A program made the position numbers and the translations under genes. Shown piece by piece: positions 62,786 through 64,000 of a DNA stretch of 64,000 bases. Numbering within the stretch: the first letter of the stretch is position 1; every line of letters starts with the position of its first letter. The notes beneath the pieces were generated by a model. That model saw nothing but the letters and a program-made list of their open reading frames with translations. It made no database searches and had not been told where the DNA came from. This DNA is from JBDROU01 sp043809745 [NCBI: bacterium] (GTDB lineage: Bacteria; Elusimicrobiota; JBDRMW01): contig JBDROU010000081.1 of NCBI GenBank assembly GCA_043809745.1, forward strand, positions 1-64,000, in the 5' to 3' direction.

Positions 62786-62871
62786 TGCCGAAGGAGGGAG
62801 TCGAACCCTCACGCCACCTGAGTGACTCGAGATTTTGAGTCTCGCGCGTCTGCCAGTTCCGCCACTTCGGC
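62786..62871 (-). tRNA. tRNA-Leu (anticodon CAA)
   Basis: On the minus strand an 86-base gene folds as a class II tRNA. The acceptor GCCGAAG pairs with CTTCGGC; the anticodon stem CGAGA/TCTCG holds loop CTCAAAA, giving anticodon CAA (UUG codons). A long variable arm (AGTCACTCAGGTGGCGT region) and a T arm GAGGG-TTCGACT-CCCTC follow. The CCA end is not encoded. The class II variable arm supports leucine. Confidence 0.93.
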
Positions 62872-62982
62872 TTAACTAAAGATTTGCAAATTACAGCTAT
62901 TGATAAGCAGTAAATTTAGAGTTTGCACACCTATAAATCTTTATTATTGTAGAAATAATTTTCTAACATTGCAAGCGATACT

Positions 62983-63837
62983 ATGCGTTTAGGAATTCAT
63001 TGTTCAATCAGAAATGGTTTAGTCTCTGCGGTTGAGGAAGCTAAAGCTATCGGTTGTGAGAGCATGCAGATATTTACTCGATCTCCCAGGGCTTGGAAGA
63101 CCAGAAGTATATCTGATTCAGAAGCATCAGAATTCAAGGATGCATTAATTAAATCTGATATTCATCCGCTAGTGGTTCATACTCCGTATCTGCCCAACCT
63201 GTGTTCTTCCAATGTGGAACTTTATAATCGTTCAATGAACGCGTTATCGGAAGATATTAAGCGGGGTGCAATGTTAGGCGGCAGTTATTTAATCATTCAT
63301 CCGGGATCATATTCTGAAGGTAAAACAGAGGTGGAGGGTACAAAGCAGTTAATTAGAGCGCTGAATGTTATTACAAAAGAAATACCAGATGATTTTATGA
63401 TACTTATTGAAACCATGGCTGGGGGAGGAAGACGTCTGGGAAACTCATTTTTATGGATGAGGATGGTTCTGGATAAGCTAAATAGATTGGAAACGGTGGG
63501 ATTCTGCATAGATACATGCCATCTTTACGGAGCAGGATATGACTTGTCAAAAAGTGATGCAGGGGTTATACTTAAAAGGGAAATTGAAAATACTGTTACC
63601 TGGGATAAAGTTAAAGTGGTTCATCTGAATGATTCCAAAGCAATGCTGGGTTCTCATAAGGATATGCATCAGCACATAGGCAAAGGATTTATAGGTATAA
63701 GGGGGTTTAGGGAATTTATTAATTGGCCTTCTGTGAAAAAATTAACAGGGATTTTGGAAACCCCAAAGGATTCGGAAAATGCCGATAGACGAAATTTAAC
63801 ATTATTAAGGAAATTGGATAAGAGTAAAATAAAATGA
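62983..63837 (+). CDS. nfo: Endonuclease IV (apurinic/apyrimidinic site repair)
   Basis: The 284-residue product has the AP-endonuclease family 2 metal ligands in VVHTPYLPNL, YLIIHPGSYSEGK, ILIETMAGGG, GFCIDTCHLYGAGYD, VVHLNDSKAMLGSHKDMHQH and GILETP. It opens DNA at abasic sites during base excision repair. Length is normal. The stop overlaps the next start (ATGA at 63834), so they may be co-transcribed. Confidence 0.96.
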   Translation: MRLGIHCSIRNGLVSAVEEAKAIGCESMQIFTRSPRAWKTRSISDSEASEFKDALIKSDIHPLVVHTPYLPNLCSSNVELYNRSMNALSEDIKRGAMLGGSYLIIHPGSYSEGKTEVEGTKQLIRALNVITKEIPDDFMILIETMAGGGRRLGNSFLWMRMVLDKLNRLETVGFCIDTCHLYGAGYDLSKSDAGVILKREIENTVTWDKVKVVHLNDSKAMLGSHKDMHQHIGKGFIGIRGFREFINWPSVKKLTGILETPKDSENADRRNLTLLRKLDKSKIK

Positions 63838-64000
63838 GAAAAATTATTTTGATGCTAAGCCTCTTGTTGTTGAGTTCTGCGGGAAACGCTTCGATGATGA
63901 AGTTCAACGATCAGGAATTAACTTTGGCTGCAAAAAATATTGTGCGAGGAAAAGTTGTTAAGAAAGAAAGCTTCTGGGATAAAGAAAGGTCGATTATATT
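63834..64000 (+). CDS. Exported protein, start only (cut by window edge)
   Basis: ATG at 63834 overlaps the nfo stop. The visible 55 codons give a signal peptide (MRKIILMLSLLLLSSAGNA) then a segment (LAAKNIVRGKVVKKESFWDK) like the N-terminal beta-strand of secreted proteins that carry an OB-like module before a catalytic domain. The rest lies outside the window, so the family is unknown. Confidence 0.6.
   Translation, partial: MRKIILMLSLLLLSSAGNASMMKFNDQELTLAAKNIVRGKVVKKESFWDKERSII

Noticed and set aside
1-64000. CRISPR arrays, rRNA genes, riboswitches
   Set aside because: No regularly spaced repeats, rRNA signatures or recognisable riboswitch cores were seen.

Overview
The window looks like chromosomal DNA of an AT-rich, Gram-negative-type bacterium from a deep, poorly cultured lineage. 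A candidate phylum such as Omnitrophota fits best, but that is inference from gene content and style, not a search. The supporting features are several exported proteins that share a short motif after the signal peptide, a MoxR/DUF58/BatA-type operon joined to multi-pass glycosyltransferases with TPR tails, a bacterial histone-fold protein, and repeated palindromic intergenic elements.

Layout. Positions 1-5860 are an accessory, mobile-element-scarred zone. It holds the start of a transposase at the left edge, a truncated tyrosine integrase, a DUF3800 protein, small orphans, an exported protein with eight CxxC motifs, a DUF4238 protein behind a small membrane protein, and a broken surface-domain fragment. 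Positions 5946-16143 carry large exported proteins and regulators: a kinase-fold protein, a 1349-residue alpha-toroid/C39-like protein, an exported radical SAM protein and a lone receiver domain. Four promoters here, plus one at 60.4 kb, carry direct hexamer repeats with an 11-bp period, close to the Bacillus PhoP box, each placed 9-10 bp before a -10 element.

After nadC-birA (16262-18084), 18210-38268 is a single 20-kb operon-like run. It encodes MoxR, DUF58, BatA-like vWA, DUF4159, vWA, three paralogous DUF2723-TPR glycosyltransferases, a fourth GT-C enzyme, a DUF4175-like protein split by a G7 frameshift, and a TPR metallopeptidase. rex and a 59-residue histone-fold protein follow. Then comes a cluster resembling nuoA-H-J-K-L-M-N (39485-46539) that contains only membrane subunits of complex I. 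Many proton-path residues appear replaced and no Fe-S or NADH subunits are present. This is the best candidate for an undescribed system in the window.

Positions 46592-57556 are housekeeping: a flavodoxin, a methyltransferase, then rpsB-tsf-pyrH-frr-uppS-cdsA-dxr-rseP-ispG-proS, a compact translation, membrane-lipid and isoprenoid operon. Positions 57631-60279 hold signalling genes (cNMP-binding, CoA-binding, GAF-ANTAR, FHA-GGDEF). The right end has an NhaD antiporter, a lipid kinase, tRNA-Leu(CAA), endonuclease IV and the start of an exported protein. All family names rest on motif recognition by eye; no database search was run.
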